Shown piece by piece: positions 34,928-46,100 of a DNA stretch of 64,000 nucleotides; the stretch's first letter is position 1; each line of letters opens with the position of its first letter. The notes under the pieces were generated by a model. The model made no database searches. It was not told the origin of the DNA and saw only the letters and a list, made by a program, of their open reading frames with translations. Source of the stretch: Legionella anisa (GTDB taxonomy: Bacteria; Pseudomonadota; Gammaproteobacteria; Legionellales; Legionellaceae); NCBI RefSeq assembly GCF_001467525.1, contig NZ_LNXS01000029.1, positions 250,320 to 314,319 on the forward strand, written 5' to 3'. Both the position numbers and the translations under genes were made by a program.

Positions 34928-35673
34928 AAGTGGCTAATGCTGGATTAGCCTTAGGAATGAACGTATTAGGTTTTGATACCAATATGACTCTGACGAATGC
35001 GCTTGCATTGATGCCAGGAGTTGAAAAAGTCATTGATATGAATGTATTGCTTGCCCACGCAGATATTATTACGCTGCATATTCCTTTAACTGCAACAACC
35101 AACCATTTAATCAATGAAGAAAATATTACTTTAGTGAAACCCCATACCCTGTTACTTAATTTTTCACGCGAACAAATAGTAAGTGAAGGAGCTATTTTGC
35201 ACCAATTAAATAATCAACAAATCATGGGTTATATCACCGATTTTCCAACAATTAATTTGGCTGGACATCCTAATGTTTTGAGCTTTCCTCATTTGGGAGC
35301 AAGTACTCAGGAAGCAGAGCAGACCGCAGCAGAAATGGTAATTCGCAATATTTGTAATTACCTAGAGCACGGAATCATTGAGTATTCTGTTAATTTTCCA
35401 AATATCTCTCTTTCTGCCACTCAAGTTCCTAATTGTTACCGTTTACTTGTTATCAATAAAAATACTCCAGGAACCATGGGTAAAATCACTCAGAGCATAT
35501 CAAAACTAAAATACAATATCGAACAAATGGAAAATAAATCGCGTGGAATAATTGCCGTGAATCTTATTGATATATACGGTCCAAAAGAATCACTACCCCA
35601 GCTTTGTGAGCAACTAAAACACGTTTCCAATTTAATGACTGTGCGGCTGATTTCGAATCATCAAAAACAATAG
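34927..35673 (+). pseudogene. serA: D-3-phosphoglycerate dehydrogenase, 5'-truncated
   Basis: About 248 codons of a SerA-type enzyme (NAD-dependent oxidation of 3-phosphoglycerate in serine synthesis). The frame is entered at KVANAGLALGMNVLGFD, just after the GxGxxG NAD loop would be, so the first 140 or so residues (substrate domain start and GxGxxG) are absent. What remains has the rest of the NAD domain (ADIITLHIPLTATTNHLI, GYITDFPT, LSFPHLGASTQEAE with the catalytic His) and a C-terminal ACT domain (RLLVINKNTPGTMGKI). The cut lies exactly at the RIT right repeat. The missing half is not on the other side of the element, so a deletion or rearrangement also took place. Not functional as it stands. 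Confidence 0.88.
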
Positions 35674-35771
35674 AGACGTATTTTTTTTGAAAAACTCTAT
35701 TTTCTTTACTACACATTTCAAATGTTATTCCCTTATTTAGATGTTTTTACTCTATTTTAATAAGGATTGCT

Positions 35772-35918
35772 GTGCATAATATCGAATTACTCGCCATCCG
35801 CCATCAAAAAACAAATGGCATGGCAGTACTAGCCTCAAAGAACATCAATTTAATTGAGCGTTTTGCTTTAATTCAGTCTGCAAACTGTTCACATCCCAAC
35901 ATCAAAAAGACTTTGTAG
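35772..35918 (+). CDS. Doubtful 48-codon frame
   Basis: A GTG frame with an AAGG nearby encodes a 48-aa basic peptide (starts VHNIELLAIRHQK). It has no recognisable relation and may be chance or a remnant. The rest of the 35674-36048 gap after the truncated serA shows no other gene; the queE promoter should lie in its last 60 bases (TATAAT-like at about 36010). Confidence 0.2.
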   Translation: MHNIELLAIRHQKTNGMAVLASKNINLIERFALIQSANCSHPNIKKTL

Positions 35919-36048
35919 ACGGGAAGCTGTTGCAAGCCCAAAGATTTTGAACGACACATTCCATAGAATAAAAATGAGTATAAAGACTCACATTTTAAAT
36001 GCAATAGAGTATAATATGTATGAATTTTATGCAAAAAAGGATAAATAG

Positions 36049-36924
36049 ATGTTTGGCATGAACGACAGTGTAGGAAAAGCTTTTTTTAAAGAAGCAAAGC
36101 CTGACGAACTCTTTATTACCAGTCGTTTTTTTACCTTACAAGGTGAAGGACCTTTTCGTGGCCATCCAGCTTATTTTATTCGTTTGGCCAAGTGTAATTT
36201 GGCATGTTCCTTTTGTGATACTTACTTTGATGCCGGTGAATGGAGAAGCTTTAACTCGTTACTCGAAGAAGCAGATAGCGTCATTGCTGCGTTTTTTCAA
36301 ACTCGTAATCTGCCAACACCCTCCTGGGCAAAAGGCCTGGCAAAAAAAATGGTCCTCGTAATTACAGGAGGTGAACCTTCATTACAACAAAATTTATCGT
36401 CATTTTTAGAAGAAGCCAAATCGTATTTTCAATACACTCAGATTGAATCGAATGGTATTTCCATCCTCGCAGACCTTCCTAAAAGCACCACCTTGGTAGT
36501 TAGCCCCAAGTGCCTGGAAAAAGATGGGCACGTTATTCGATACCTGAAGCCTAATGCAAAAATGTTGGAACGCGCTGATTGCTTGAAATTTGTCATGTCA
36601 GCTCCCGAAGAGAACAAGTATGCGCCTTACAGTGAAATACCCGCTTGGGCACATAAATGGGCCGAAAAAACAAAGAAACAGGTATTTGTGAGTCCTATGA
36701 ATAGATACCGAAAAGAGCCTCAACGTGTTAGCGCGATTCGTGATAAAGGACGTGATCTTACTTTAGAAGAGCGTTCTGAAATCAATGAAGTAGTCAGCTT
36801 TTGGGAAACTGATCTTTTAGATATGGAAAAAAATCAACGTAATCATGAATATGCAGCAGAATATTGCATGAAATATGGATTTATTCTTAACTTACAAATC
36901 CATCTGTTTGCAAGCTTACCATAG
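36049..36924 (+). CDS. queE: QueE-like radical SAM protein (7-carboxy-7-deazaguanine synthase)
   Basis: A 291-aa radical SAM enzyme. The N-terminal FTLQGEGPFRGHPAYFIRLAK leads to the CxxxCxxC cluster motif in CNLACSFCDTYFD, followed by the SAM-binding VITGGEPSLQQNL. This is the pattern of QueE, which makes the 7-deazaguanine core on the path to queuosine (and to DNA deazapurines). Length is somewhat above the short QueE form (about 210-240 aa), with an extra C-terminal part of about 50 residues. The other queuosine genes are not in the window. Confidence 0.85.
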   Translation: MFGMNDSVGKAFFKEAKPDELFITSRFFTLQGEGPFRGHPAYFIRLAKCNLACSFCDTYFDAGEWRSFNSLLEEADSVIAAFFQTRNLPTPSWAKGLAKKMVLVITGGEPSLQQNLSSFLEEAKSYFQYTQIESNGISILADLPKSTTLVVSPKCLEKDGHVIRYLKPNAKMLERADCLKFVMSAPEENKYAPYSEIPAWAHKWAEKTKKQVFVSPMNRYRKEPQRVSAIRDKGRDLTLEERSEINEVVSFWETDLLDMEKNQRNHEYAAEYCMKYGFILNLQIHLFASLP

Positions 36925-36942
36925 CATTTCGAAGTGGTCTAT

Positions 36943-37029
36943 TTGTAGCCTGGGTGTAGCGAAGCGGAACCCTGGGAATTCTATAAAATAAGTAAACCCG
37001 GGTTCCGCTTCGCTACACCCAGACTACAA
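36943..37029. repeat. Long inverted repeat after queE
   Basis: Arms 36943-36975 and 36997-37029 (TTGTAGCCTGGGTG type) are almost fully complementary around a 21-base spacer. It is the same family as 19718-19802 with a few substitutions in the arms. It may terminate queE and the convergent zinc-ribbon gene. Confidence 0.8.
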
Positions 37030-37035
37030 TAAACT

Positions 37036-37224
37036 TTAATCCGAGCTTACCATATCATGACCACAACATGTTGGTGATTTAATTTGTCCACACCCATTAG
37101 GACATTTTGCTACTTGAACCTTGGCATTATCGGTTTTAACAACATCGCTAATCAGCAGTGAATTGCATTTGCTACACGTTAAGTTTTTCACTCCCATTCC
37201 ACATTTATGGCATTTGTATTCCAT
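37036..37224 (-). CDS. Small zinc-ribbon protein
   Basis: A 62-aa protein with CxxC pairs (CHKCGMG, CSKCNS, CPNGCGQ, CCGHDM), giving enough Cys for one or two zinc sites. It starts MEYKCHKCGMGVKNL with GGAG upstream. Such small ribbon proteins often accompany stress or redox genes; no specific function can be given. Confidence 0.65.
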   Translation of the reverse strand: MEYKCHKCGMGVKNLTCSKCNSLLISDVVKTDNAKVQVAKCPNGCGQIKSPTCCGHDMVSSD

Positions 37225-37366
37225 TACCGTTTCTCCTTGTAAGAATTAATCTGTTTCAACCTAGAAAAGCCAGTTGAGACCGTAATGAGCGAACTAAAAG
37301 GTGTTGAAGATGTTGGTTAAATATAAGCACAAATTATGGACTTGTAAATTGCAGTTCATTAAGGGT

Positions 37367-37852
37367 TTACCTTAGTGCAGCACGCAATGCCTCATCAATA
37401 TGGTGTTCATCAAATACTTGAATCCCATGCTCTATTAATAATGCAGCGGTAACGCCTTCCCCTTGCATCAATGAGCGCGTAAATGTTCCATCATAGATTG
37501 TATTCGACCCGCAAGAAGGACTCCTGGCTTTTAAAATAGCAACACGGATCTGATGTTTCTTTACGAGCTCCAGCGCTCTTTGGGCACCTTCAAGAAAATA
37601 GTCAGTAACATCTTGATTGTTCTTTGTTTTAACTAAAGCATGTTTCTTTAATACATCAACACCTGATTTTCTGCCTTGAATCTCAGCGGGGGGTCTGGGT
37701 GTAGGTAATCCTCCTGCCATTTCCGGGCAAAGAGTAATTATTCTTCCTTCTTTAAGCCATTGCTGTAAAAGAGGATGGTTTTGCAAGCAATCGCCTCCAT
37801 CATAGCGAACCTTTTGGCCAAGAAGACACGCACTGATGAGTATTTTAGACAT
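37367..37852 (-). CDS. DUF523 family protein
   Basis: A 161-aa protein of the DUF523 (YbbK-like) family: N-terminus MSKILISACLLGQKVRYDGG, then CPEMAGGLPTPRPPAEI and KARSPSCGSNTIYDG, with three conserved cysteines. I use ATG 37852 because it gives the family N-terminus; the longer TTG frame does not. Function in the family is unknown. It is 69 bases after the copA start region in reverse order and on the same strand as copA. Confidence 0.85.
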   Translation of the reverse strand: MSKILISACLLGQKVRYDGGDCLQNHPLLQQWLKEGRIITLCPEMAGGLPTPRPPAEIQGRKSGVDVLKKHALVKTKNNQDVTDYFLEGAQRALELVKKHQIRVAILKARSPSCGSNTIYDGTFTRSLMQGEGVTAALLIEHGIQVFDEHHIDEALRAALR

Positions 37853-37920
37853 AAAAATCTCTGTATTAACCAAACAAAAACGAGACTATAGTTTAAAGCA
37901 CTTGTTGAAACAAGGTCGTC

Positions 37921-40149
37921 TTATAGCCTGATTCGCCTTAATCTAAGTGCATTAATAATTACCGAAAAAGAACTTAATGCCATCGCGGTTGCAGCGATAA
38001 TGGGATTAAGCAATAATCCCATCACTGGATACAACACACCGGCAGCTAAGGGCACACCTAATCCGTTATAAAGAAAGGCAAAAAATAAATTCTGACGTAT
38101 GTTGCTCATCGTTGCTCGAGATAGATGATGTGCTTTAACGATGCCACGCAAATCTCCATGCAGTAAAGTAATACCCGCACTCTCAATTGCAACGTCAGTA
38201 CCTGTACCCATTGCAATACCGATATCTGCGATGGCCAAAGCGGGAGCATCATTCACCCCGTCTCCTGCCATTGCCACAATAAAACCTTTATCTTTCAACT
38301 CACTCACTATACGACGCTTATCCTCAGGCATAATTTCAGCAATCACATTTTTGATACCTAAACGACTTGCCACTGACTCAGCAGTTCTTTGACTGTCTCC
38401 AGTGAGCATATAGACTTCAATCTCATTTTTTTGCAATTCAAGAATGGCATCAGGCGTACTCGATTTAATTGGATCTTCAACTGCCAGGATGGCAATGGTT
38501 TCGTCGTCGACAGCCATAAACATTACGGTTGCTCCCTGAGCTCGTAATTCGTCAGCACTCTCGACGAGCGATGTGTTATTTGTCCCATATTCTTGCATCA
38601 ATTGCCAATTCCCAAGTGCAACCTTTACATCACCAACCGTACCAATAATGCCTTTCCCTGCAATTGCATTAAAATCCGTTGCGGTGGCAAATGACAGCTG
38701 TTTCTCTTTTGCTGCAGTCATGATGGCGTTGGCAAGCGGGTGTTCACTCTGCTGTTCCAATGCAGCAGCTAATGCAAGTAGTTCATCCGCTTCATATTCT
38801 TTTTCAACAATAATTTGCGTTAGTTTTGGATGACCAAGCGTTAGAGTACCGGTTTTATCGACAACGAGTACTTTAATTTTCTCCAAGCGTTCCAGGGCTT
38901 CGGCATTTTTTACTAATACTCCATTCTGAGCGCCTTTACCAACACCAACCATAATGGACATAGGTGTTGCCAAACCTAAGGCACAAGGGCAAGCAATAAT
39001 CAGCACCGATACCGCCGCAAGCAAACCATAACTGAATGAAGGTTGTGGACCTAAGAAAAACCAGGCAGTAAATGCCACAACTGCAATCAAAATCACCGTG
39101 GGCACAAACCATCCTGAAGCCGTATCGGCTAATCGTTGAATGGGGGCTCGACTTCGCTGTGCATCACCCACCATTTGTACAATATGTGCTAGCATGGTAT
39201 CACTACCCACATGCTCAGCTCTCATTATAAAGCTGCTATTCTGGTTTATTGTAGCGCCGATCACTTTTGAACCCGCCACTTTATTTATTGGCATTGATTC
39301 CCCAGTAACCATGGATTCATCCACATTACTGCTTCCCTCAAGTACCTCACCATCCACAGGAATTTTTTCCCCAGGGCGTACACGAAGCCTATCCCCTACC
39401 TGAACTTTATCCAGTGTTACATCTTCTTCATTACCCTCATGATCAATTCGGCGGGCGCTTTCAGGAGCTAAATTCAATAAAGCACGAATGGCGCCGCCCG
39501 TTTGCTCTCGTGCTTTTAATTCCAGAACTTGTCCGAGCAAAACCAGGGTAGTGATGACCGCAGCTGCTTCAAAATAAACATTGATTACCCCTTGATTACG
39601 GAAAGCAGCAGGAAATAGTCCAGGAAACAATAGAGCGATGGTACTGTAAGCCCAGGCGACCCCTATCCCCATAGCAATGAGTGTAAACATATTCAGTTGG
39701 CGGGTTTTCAGTGAAAGAACGCCGCGCTGGAAAAAAGGCAAACCACACCATAAAACTACAGGAGTTGCTAATACAAACTGAATCCAAGCAGAACTATTGG
39801 CCGAAATAAAATGGAACAGATGGCCGCCCATTTCTAATACAGCGACCGGTATACTCAAAATCAGTGCCAACCAAAATCGATACTTCATGCTTTTGTATTC
39901 AGGATTTTCTTTTTCTGTGGAAACGGTTTCCGGTTCTAAAGCCATACCACAAATAGGGCAATTTCCTGGACCCGATTGACGAATCTCTGGATGCATAGGA
40001 CATGTGTAGATCCCGGTCGCAGTTCGATGATCATCTGGATGACCAGGCTGCCTATGCATCTGATGATGTTGATGACAGGCCTGATGCGCATTCATTGGTT
40101 CTGATGGCATTTTTTTATGCTGTTCGTGATTACAATTCCCGTGTTTCAT
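37921..40149 (-). CDS. copA: Copper-exporting P1B-type ATPase
   Basis: A 742-aa heavy-metal P-type ATPase in the inner membrane. The N-terminus is His-rich ([13 protein letters not shown], about residues 22-34), followed by a metal-binding domain with [15 protein letters not shown] and CPICGMAL in place of the usual HMA domain. The catalytic parts are complete: TGES, the transmembrane metal site CPC in [11 protein letters not shown], phosphorylation DKTGTLT, the HP motif SEHPLA, and [13 protein letters not shown] and the family pattern indicate Cu(I) export (silver also possible). It precedes the DUF523 gene and is not linked to a regulator here. In Legionella, copper ATPases of this kind often travel with mobile elements. 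Confidence 0.93.
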   Translation of the reverse strand: MKHGNCNHEQHKKMPSEPMNAHQACHQHHQMHRQPGHPDDHRTATGIYTCPMHPEIRQSGPGNCPICGMALEPETVSTEKENPEYKSMKYRFWLALILSIPVAVLEMGGHLFHFISANSSAWIQFVLATPVVLWCGLPFFQRGVLSLKTRQLNMFTLIAMGIGVAWAYSTIALLFPGLFPAAFRNQGVINVYFEAAAVITTLVLLGQVLELKAREQTGGAIRALLNLAPESARRIDHEGNEEDVTLDKVQVGDRLRVRPGEKIPVDGEVLEGSSNVDESMVTGESMPINKVAGSKVIGATINQNSSFIMRAEHVGSDTMLAHIVQMVGDAQRSRAPIQRLADTASGWFVPTVILIAVVAFTAWFFLGPQPSFSYGLLAAVSVLIIACPCALGLATPMSIMVGVGKGAQNGVLVKNAEALERLEKIKVLVVDKTGTLTLGHPKLTQIIVEKEYEADELLALAAALEQQSEHPLANAIMTAAKEKQLSFATATDFNAIAGKGIIGTVGDVKVALGNWQLMQEYGTNNTSLVESADELRAQGATVMFMAVDDETIAILAVEDPIKSSTPDAILELQKNEIEVYMLTGDSQRTAESVASRLGIKNVIAEIMPEDKRRIVSELKDKGFIVAMAGDGVNDAPALAIADIGIAMGTGTDVAIESAGITLLHGDLRGIVKAHHLSRATMSNIRQNLFFAFLYNGLGVPLAAGVLYPVMGLLLNPIIAATAMALSSFSVIINALRLRRIRL

Positions 40150-40189
40150 AATTCACTAATCCCTATAATTTCGTAATGTTACACTATTT

Positions 40190-43100
40190 TTATTGAATTA
40201 AATCATCCACTGTATACTCATCACTTTCTAGTATCTTAGCGAGAACCTGATTAAATTCATGAGCAATTAAATCTTTGCACTGGGTTGTTATGGGTCCATT
40301 AATTGAAATTAAATACTCACCTTCCTGATTTTTTGAAAACAAAATCCATAAAGAACGACTATTTACGGGGCGATCCTCGCTTCCAAAATGATTGGCATAT
40401 TGATATTTAAGATTCGTAACATTCATATCCGGTACTGCTTTACTGAAAAAAGAAGGGGTAATATTTACAAGAACTCTTAACCGTTCTAGTTTTTGCAGCG
40501 GTATATTTAATTTAAATAATTTATTAAATTTTCTTTTGAGTGACATATTGAAACCTATTGCCTCTGCCCAACTTAAGTACATGAGATAAAAATCAATCAT
40601 CACTGAATTAAGCTTGCTCTTTCTAAATTGCTTTGTTAACCAAAGTTTATTCCATCTATAAAATAAATAATGGCTCACTGTTAATCCCGAATCTTTAAAC
40701 TCACTGTTTTTAATCACATGAGAACATTTTTGAAAAGAAGCTGTTTTTAATTGCTGTTCTTCAATGGTCTTAATAAAATCAATGAACGTGTATTGAGTCT
40801 CTAATGTAATATTTAGTCGTTTATATTCCGAAAACAAACCGACAATAGAATTATATTGGCTGCCTTCCCTACCACTATGAATCTGAATAAATGGTATTTT
40901 CTTTTGTTGGCTGAGCTTGTAAAAAACAAGATGACATGCAGCAATTAATCCAGTACTTACATTGATATTTTTAGCTCTATGCCATTCAATGAATTGTTCT
41001 GCTCGCTGCGAATCAATAGGATAATGAAATAAATATTTTTTTTGACTTTCTACGGACATAAAGTATTTAGGCCCAAGATACAGCATCTTAAAACCTTTAT
41101 TATAATTCTGCCAAAATTTAATTTTATGTTTTAAATTCGCTGTATAAAGATGATTATTTTTTTTGACAAAGTTAAGAAATGAATCTTTTTCCGGTTCAAG
41201 AATCAATTGTTTGCCTTGAGCAAGCGTTTCGTAGAATTTTTTAAATTGGCTCAATATAAGATCGCATGAGGGGCCATCAACGATGATATGCGGAATAATC
41301 ATGTGCAATTCATGCAGATCACTATTTATCTTATAAAGAAATACCCTAATGAGTGGCTGTTGTGTTAATGGAATCTCCCACATCATATTATTTTGAAACT
41401 CTTGATTGAGCATCTTCTCTTCGTTATTTAAGGAGATGTCTTTATAGATTAATTCAAATTGACCTTTTTTCTTCAACACTTGAATGGGTACTTCCGTTTC
41501 GAAGCTCAACCAAAAAGCACTGTTTTGTTTTACTACCGCATCAAATGCCTGGGCTACATAATCCTTATTCAACTTGCCTTGAATCTGTAACTGGGTTCCA
41601 ATATTATACGGATATTCTTGCCTGTTGAGCACCCAAAAAACATATTGAAAATCACATAAAGGAACTTCTTCTCCAACTATGTTTATCGCTGCCTGATTTG
41701 CAGCCTGATGATCAAAATCAAATAAATTGTGTAGTTCATTCGTAATGTTTTTAGCAATATGACTAATACTTGGCTCATTAATAAAATATTCTATTGATAA
41801 GTTCAGAGTAGGGCTTTGCAATTTATCGTGAATGCGATTGCGAATTTCTATAGCCATCAGTGAATCCAGGCCCAAAGAAAACAAACCATCATCCATCTTA
41901 ATCTGCTCTACATCATCTAACCCTAATACATCTACGGCAATTTCACGTAAAACCTGACTCAGTATGGTAATACACTCTTCCTTGGTATGTTGACGAAGAG
42001 AATTTAAAAAGTGTTGATCGGCTGGAAGAGTATGCTTCATAAGCTCTACTAACCATGCCTGTTTCGGTGAGTATTTAAAATAGATATCCCAGTTAATAGG
42101 ACACACAGCAATTTGCGCCAACTGAGTTCTTAATAAAACATCAAGAACATCCATGCTGTCCTTATCTAACAAAGTAAAACCGCGTTGTTGGATTCCCTGG
42201 CTCAGATTTGCAGTCATTCCCATTGAATGAAAAGGTCCCCAATTGATTGTCAATGCAGGCAGTCCTTGCTGTTGACGCAGATATGCTAATCCATCCAAAA
42301 ATCCATTGGCTGCAACATAGTTTGCTTGTCCTCTCGCACCTAATACAGATGCTGAAGATGAAAATAAAACAAACAGATCCAGTGGAATATTTTTGGTTAA
42401 CTGATGCAGAATCAATGCACTTTCCATTTTCGCACTCAATACATTTTGCATCTCTTCATTGCTTAGATTGACCAATAAACCATCTTGTACAATGCCTGCG
42501 AGATGAAATACTCCTTGCAGCGGCTCGGAACTCTGTTCAATTTCTGTAATGATATGTTCCATTTGCTGATAATTACTGGCATCTGCCTGATAATGTTTAA
42601 TGAATACGTGTTTTTTTCGGGCAAGATCAATCAAATCTTTAGTATCCGCAGGACATTCAGACCTACTCGTAATTACAATATGATGTGCCCCTCGGCGAAT
42701 AAGGTACTCAATTAATGTTTTTGCCAAGCCGCCTGTACCACCAGTAATCAGATAGGTTGCATCACTTTTAAATAACAACTCGTGTTGCGCAAGAGGTGCA
42801 GAAAGCTGTGTTTTCTTTAATCTGGGAATATAAATCGCATCTCTGAGCGCGAATTGATTCTCAACACTGTTGACGGCAAACAGATACTTTAAAATCTCTG
42901 ATAAGTCATTGTTTGTACCCAAATCGATTGTGTAATTTTTGGCAAGCTCAAGCTCATTGCTAAAGGTTTTCCAAAAAGCACATGCCATAGTGTGGTATGG
43001 ATTTACCTGGTCTGAATCCTGAATCGCATATGCATTTTCTGTGACCAATATGAAGCAATTAGGCCGTAACTTAAACATTTTTTGACAACAATGGAATAAA

Positions 43101-46100
43101 TCATTGAATTGACCCTGGCTGAATAAAAAAATTATATTTTTATTTTCAATATGCTCCAACTCATTAAGTTCGCATATCAGTCGATAATCCAGATCCCCAA
43201 ATACTGTTTTTGCCTTCTCCGGTTCATTAGATATCACAAACAGCTCAGGCAACTGCTTTTGAGTGAGTAAGTTCAACTTGAAGGGAACCCATCGAATTTG
43301 ATACAGATTCTGGAGATAGGATTCGTAAGGAATGAAATGGCTTTGAGTCACTCTTCTTAGCCTCAACTTCTCAATTGCACCAATCAACAAGCCTGAATTA
43401 TCATAAAATTTAACATCAAAACACAGTTCACTCTCATGCTCTGAAGTTCTTTGAATTACATGAACCCATACACTTCGAGGAGCTTCCTGAATTGTTGTCA
43501 TCCGTGCAAACGTATAAGGCACATAAGTTGAATGTTCAACCTGATTTCTGAGTAACAAAATACTTTGCATCACCCCATCAAGCACAATAGGTGGATAATA
43601 ATAGCTAGCGCTCTGAGTGCTTTTAGCCATTACCTTGGCTAGGACGCTGTCGGCATGAATGTAACTCTCTTGTAAGACTTGGAATTCAGCCCCATAAAAT
43701 AGAGCCTGTCTTTTAAAATGTTCATAAATTTGTGATAAATCAAGTCGACGTTTAAAAGTCGATTTTAGATGATCAATATCAATAGATTCAGCTATTGAAG
43801 GTGATTGCGAATTAATTTCCATTTCAGAAAACAATTGCCAATTATCATCTTGTTTCGCAAAAATATTGATTTTATATTGTTCTTCATTTTTCGGTTTGAC
43901 TTGTACCTGAAGCTCTTGATCTTGCTTCGGATAAAACGGTCGTTCAATATGAAATTTTTCGATAGAAAAAGTATTGCGCTTCAATACAAATTTGGCGACA
44001 GCCAAACCCGACTCAATAAATGCGGTTGCAGGAAAAACAACCTTATCAAAAACAAAGTTCTGATTGATATAAGTTAAATTTTCTAAATCCAGCTTATTAC
44101 TAAATAAAAATTCATTGCCAGGTAGTGAAAACATCTGTCCTAAAAGAGGATGCACAACATCTGCAGGTGTCCGAGAAAAAGTTTTTTTATCAATCCAAAA
44201 TTCAATAGGATCAAATACATAATGAGGTAAGTTGACTTTGGTAAACTCAAAACCACTGTTTTTATAGTATAAGCTCCAGTCAACTTGTTTTCCTTGCATA
44301 TAGACTGCCAATACAGACTTAAGCGCAGGATCATTCTGTATCTCAAGTGTATTCATTTTTCCATGAGATAATGCAAACTGCCCTGTTTCTAATAGTTGGC
44401 GTGCCTCTTGAGCATCGTGAGCAATTAAAGCCAATCGATAAGAATAATGCTCGCGGCAAGTAGCTGCAGTAAAGCAGATATCACCAAAATCATCAGAAGT
44501 TGTTGCCAAATATTGTTGATAATTTTGAATTAAATGTTCTAGGGCAGTTTGTGAGTTCGCAGAGAGCACCAACAGCTGAATTTTAGAGAGTTTAACTGGC
44601 TTGTGTTCCTCAACTTTGGGAAACTCTTGTAAAATAAGATGGGCATTAGTGCCGCTAAAACCAAACGCATTAATACCGGCACATCTTAATTTGGAGTCAG
44701 TGTTCCAATCAATTTTTTGCACAGCCAAGCGTGTGTCACCCAGATGAATATGGGGATTTAATTTCTTGAAATGGAGCAATTTATAAATTTTTTTCTTTTG
44801 CAAGGCTATAACTGTTTTAATGACGCTTGCTACTCCAGCAGCACTTTCAAGATGCCCAATGTTGGTTTTGACTGCACCAAGATATAAGGGATTATCCTGA
44901 GTACGTCCCTTTCCGTAGATTTGATTGATTGCATGAACCTCTATCGGGTCACCCAAGGGTGTACCTGTTCCGTGCGCCTCAATATAACTAATGTCATTAC
45001 TGGATAAATTGGTTTGACTTAAAGCCTTCTGCATCACTTCTTCCTGGCTTTTGCCATTCGGAACGGTCAAACCCGCTGATTTCCCATCACTATTTACCGC
45101 TGAAGCTTTAATGACTGCTAAAATAGTATCTTTATCGCGTAGTGCATCGGATAGCCTTTTAAGAAAGAGTACGCCGCAGCCTTCTGAACGCGCATATCCA
45201 TCTGCCTGCTCATCGAATGTTTTGCAGTGACCATCCGGAGCTAAAGCTCTTGCTTTGCATAAAGTAATATTTGCTTCAGGCAATAACAACACATTGACAC
45301 CGCCAGCCAATGCATAATCAATTTCTCGATTTTTTAAACTTTGACATGCATAATGAATCGCTACCAGAGAGGAAGAACAGGCGGTATCTACACTAATTGA
45401 TGGACCTTTAAAATCAAAAGTATATGCTACACGACCAGGAATAAGATTGGACACATTTCCAGTAATCGAATAGACACTGAGTTCTTCATTCGAAAAACCG
45501 GACTTTTCTAGTTGCGCATAGTATTCATTGGGACCTACACCCGCAAAAACTCCTGTCAAACTACCACGTAATGACTCAGGCAAATAATTCGCATTTTCTA
45601 ATGCCTTATAGGAGCATTCTAAAAAAATTCGTTGCTGAGGTTCCATCAATTTTGCTTCGCGAGGACTAATGCCAAAAAAGTTCGCATCAAAACATTTAAT
45701 ATTTTCGATTAATCCAAGTTTATTGATATAAGATTTTCCTGGAGCATCCATATCAGGATCATAATACTTTCGATTGTCCCATCGATCGCCTGGAATATCC
45801 TTCATGCCACTTTTTCCTTCTGCAAGCAATGTTTCAAAAGCAGCAACATCGGGGGCACCAGGAAAGGTACAGTTCATCCCTATAATAGCAATGGAATCCT
45901 CTGTTTTTTCCACCACTGCTTTTGGGGCTTGTTTGGGAGTGATATATTTCCCCAATTCAGATTCTATATGCAGAGCCAATTTATTAACTGATGGATAATC
46001 AAACCCTATGGTGGCTGTCACTTTAAGTGTTGGCGCCAGCTTTTCCTTGAGCTTGGAAGCCATTTCAGTAATCATTAACGAATCAAAACCGAGCTCAAAA

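Noticed and set aside
36049..36924. queE as part of a DNA 7-deazapurine modification (dpd) cluster
   Set aside because: No dpdA or other modification genes are nearby; ordinary queuosine synthesis is the simpler reading.
37921..40149. Zinc/cadmium exporter (ZntA type) for the P-type ATPase
   Set aside because: The membrane metal site is CPC within a copper-type family context with His-rich and CPMH/CPICGM N-terminal motifs; copper or silver export fits better.
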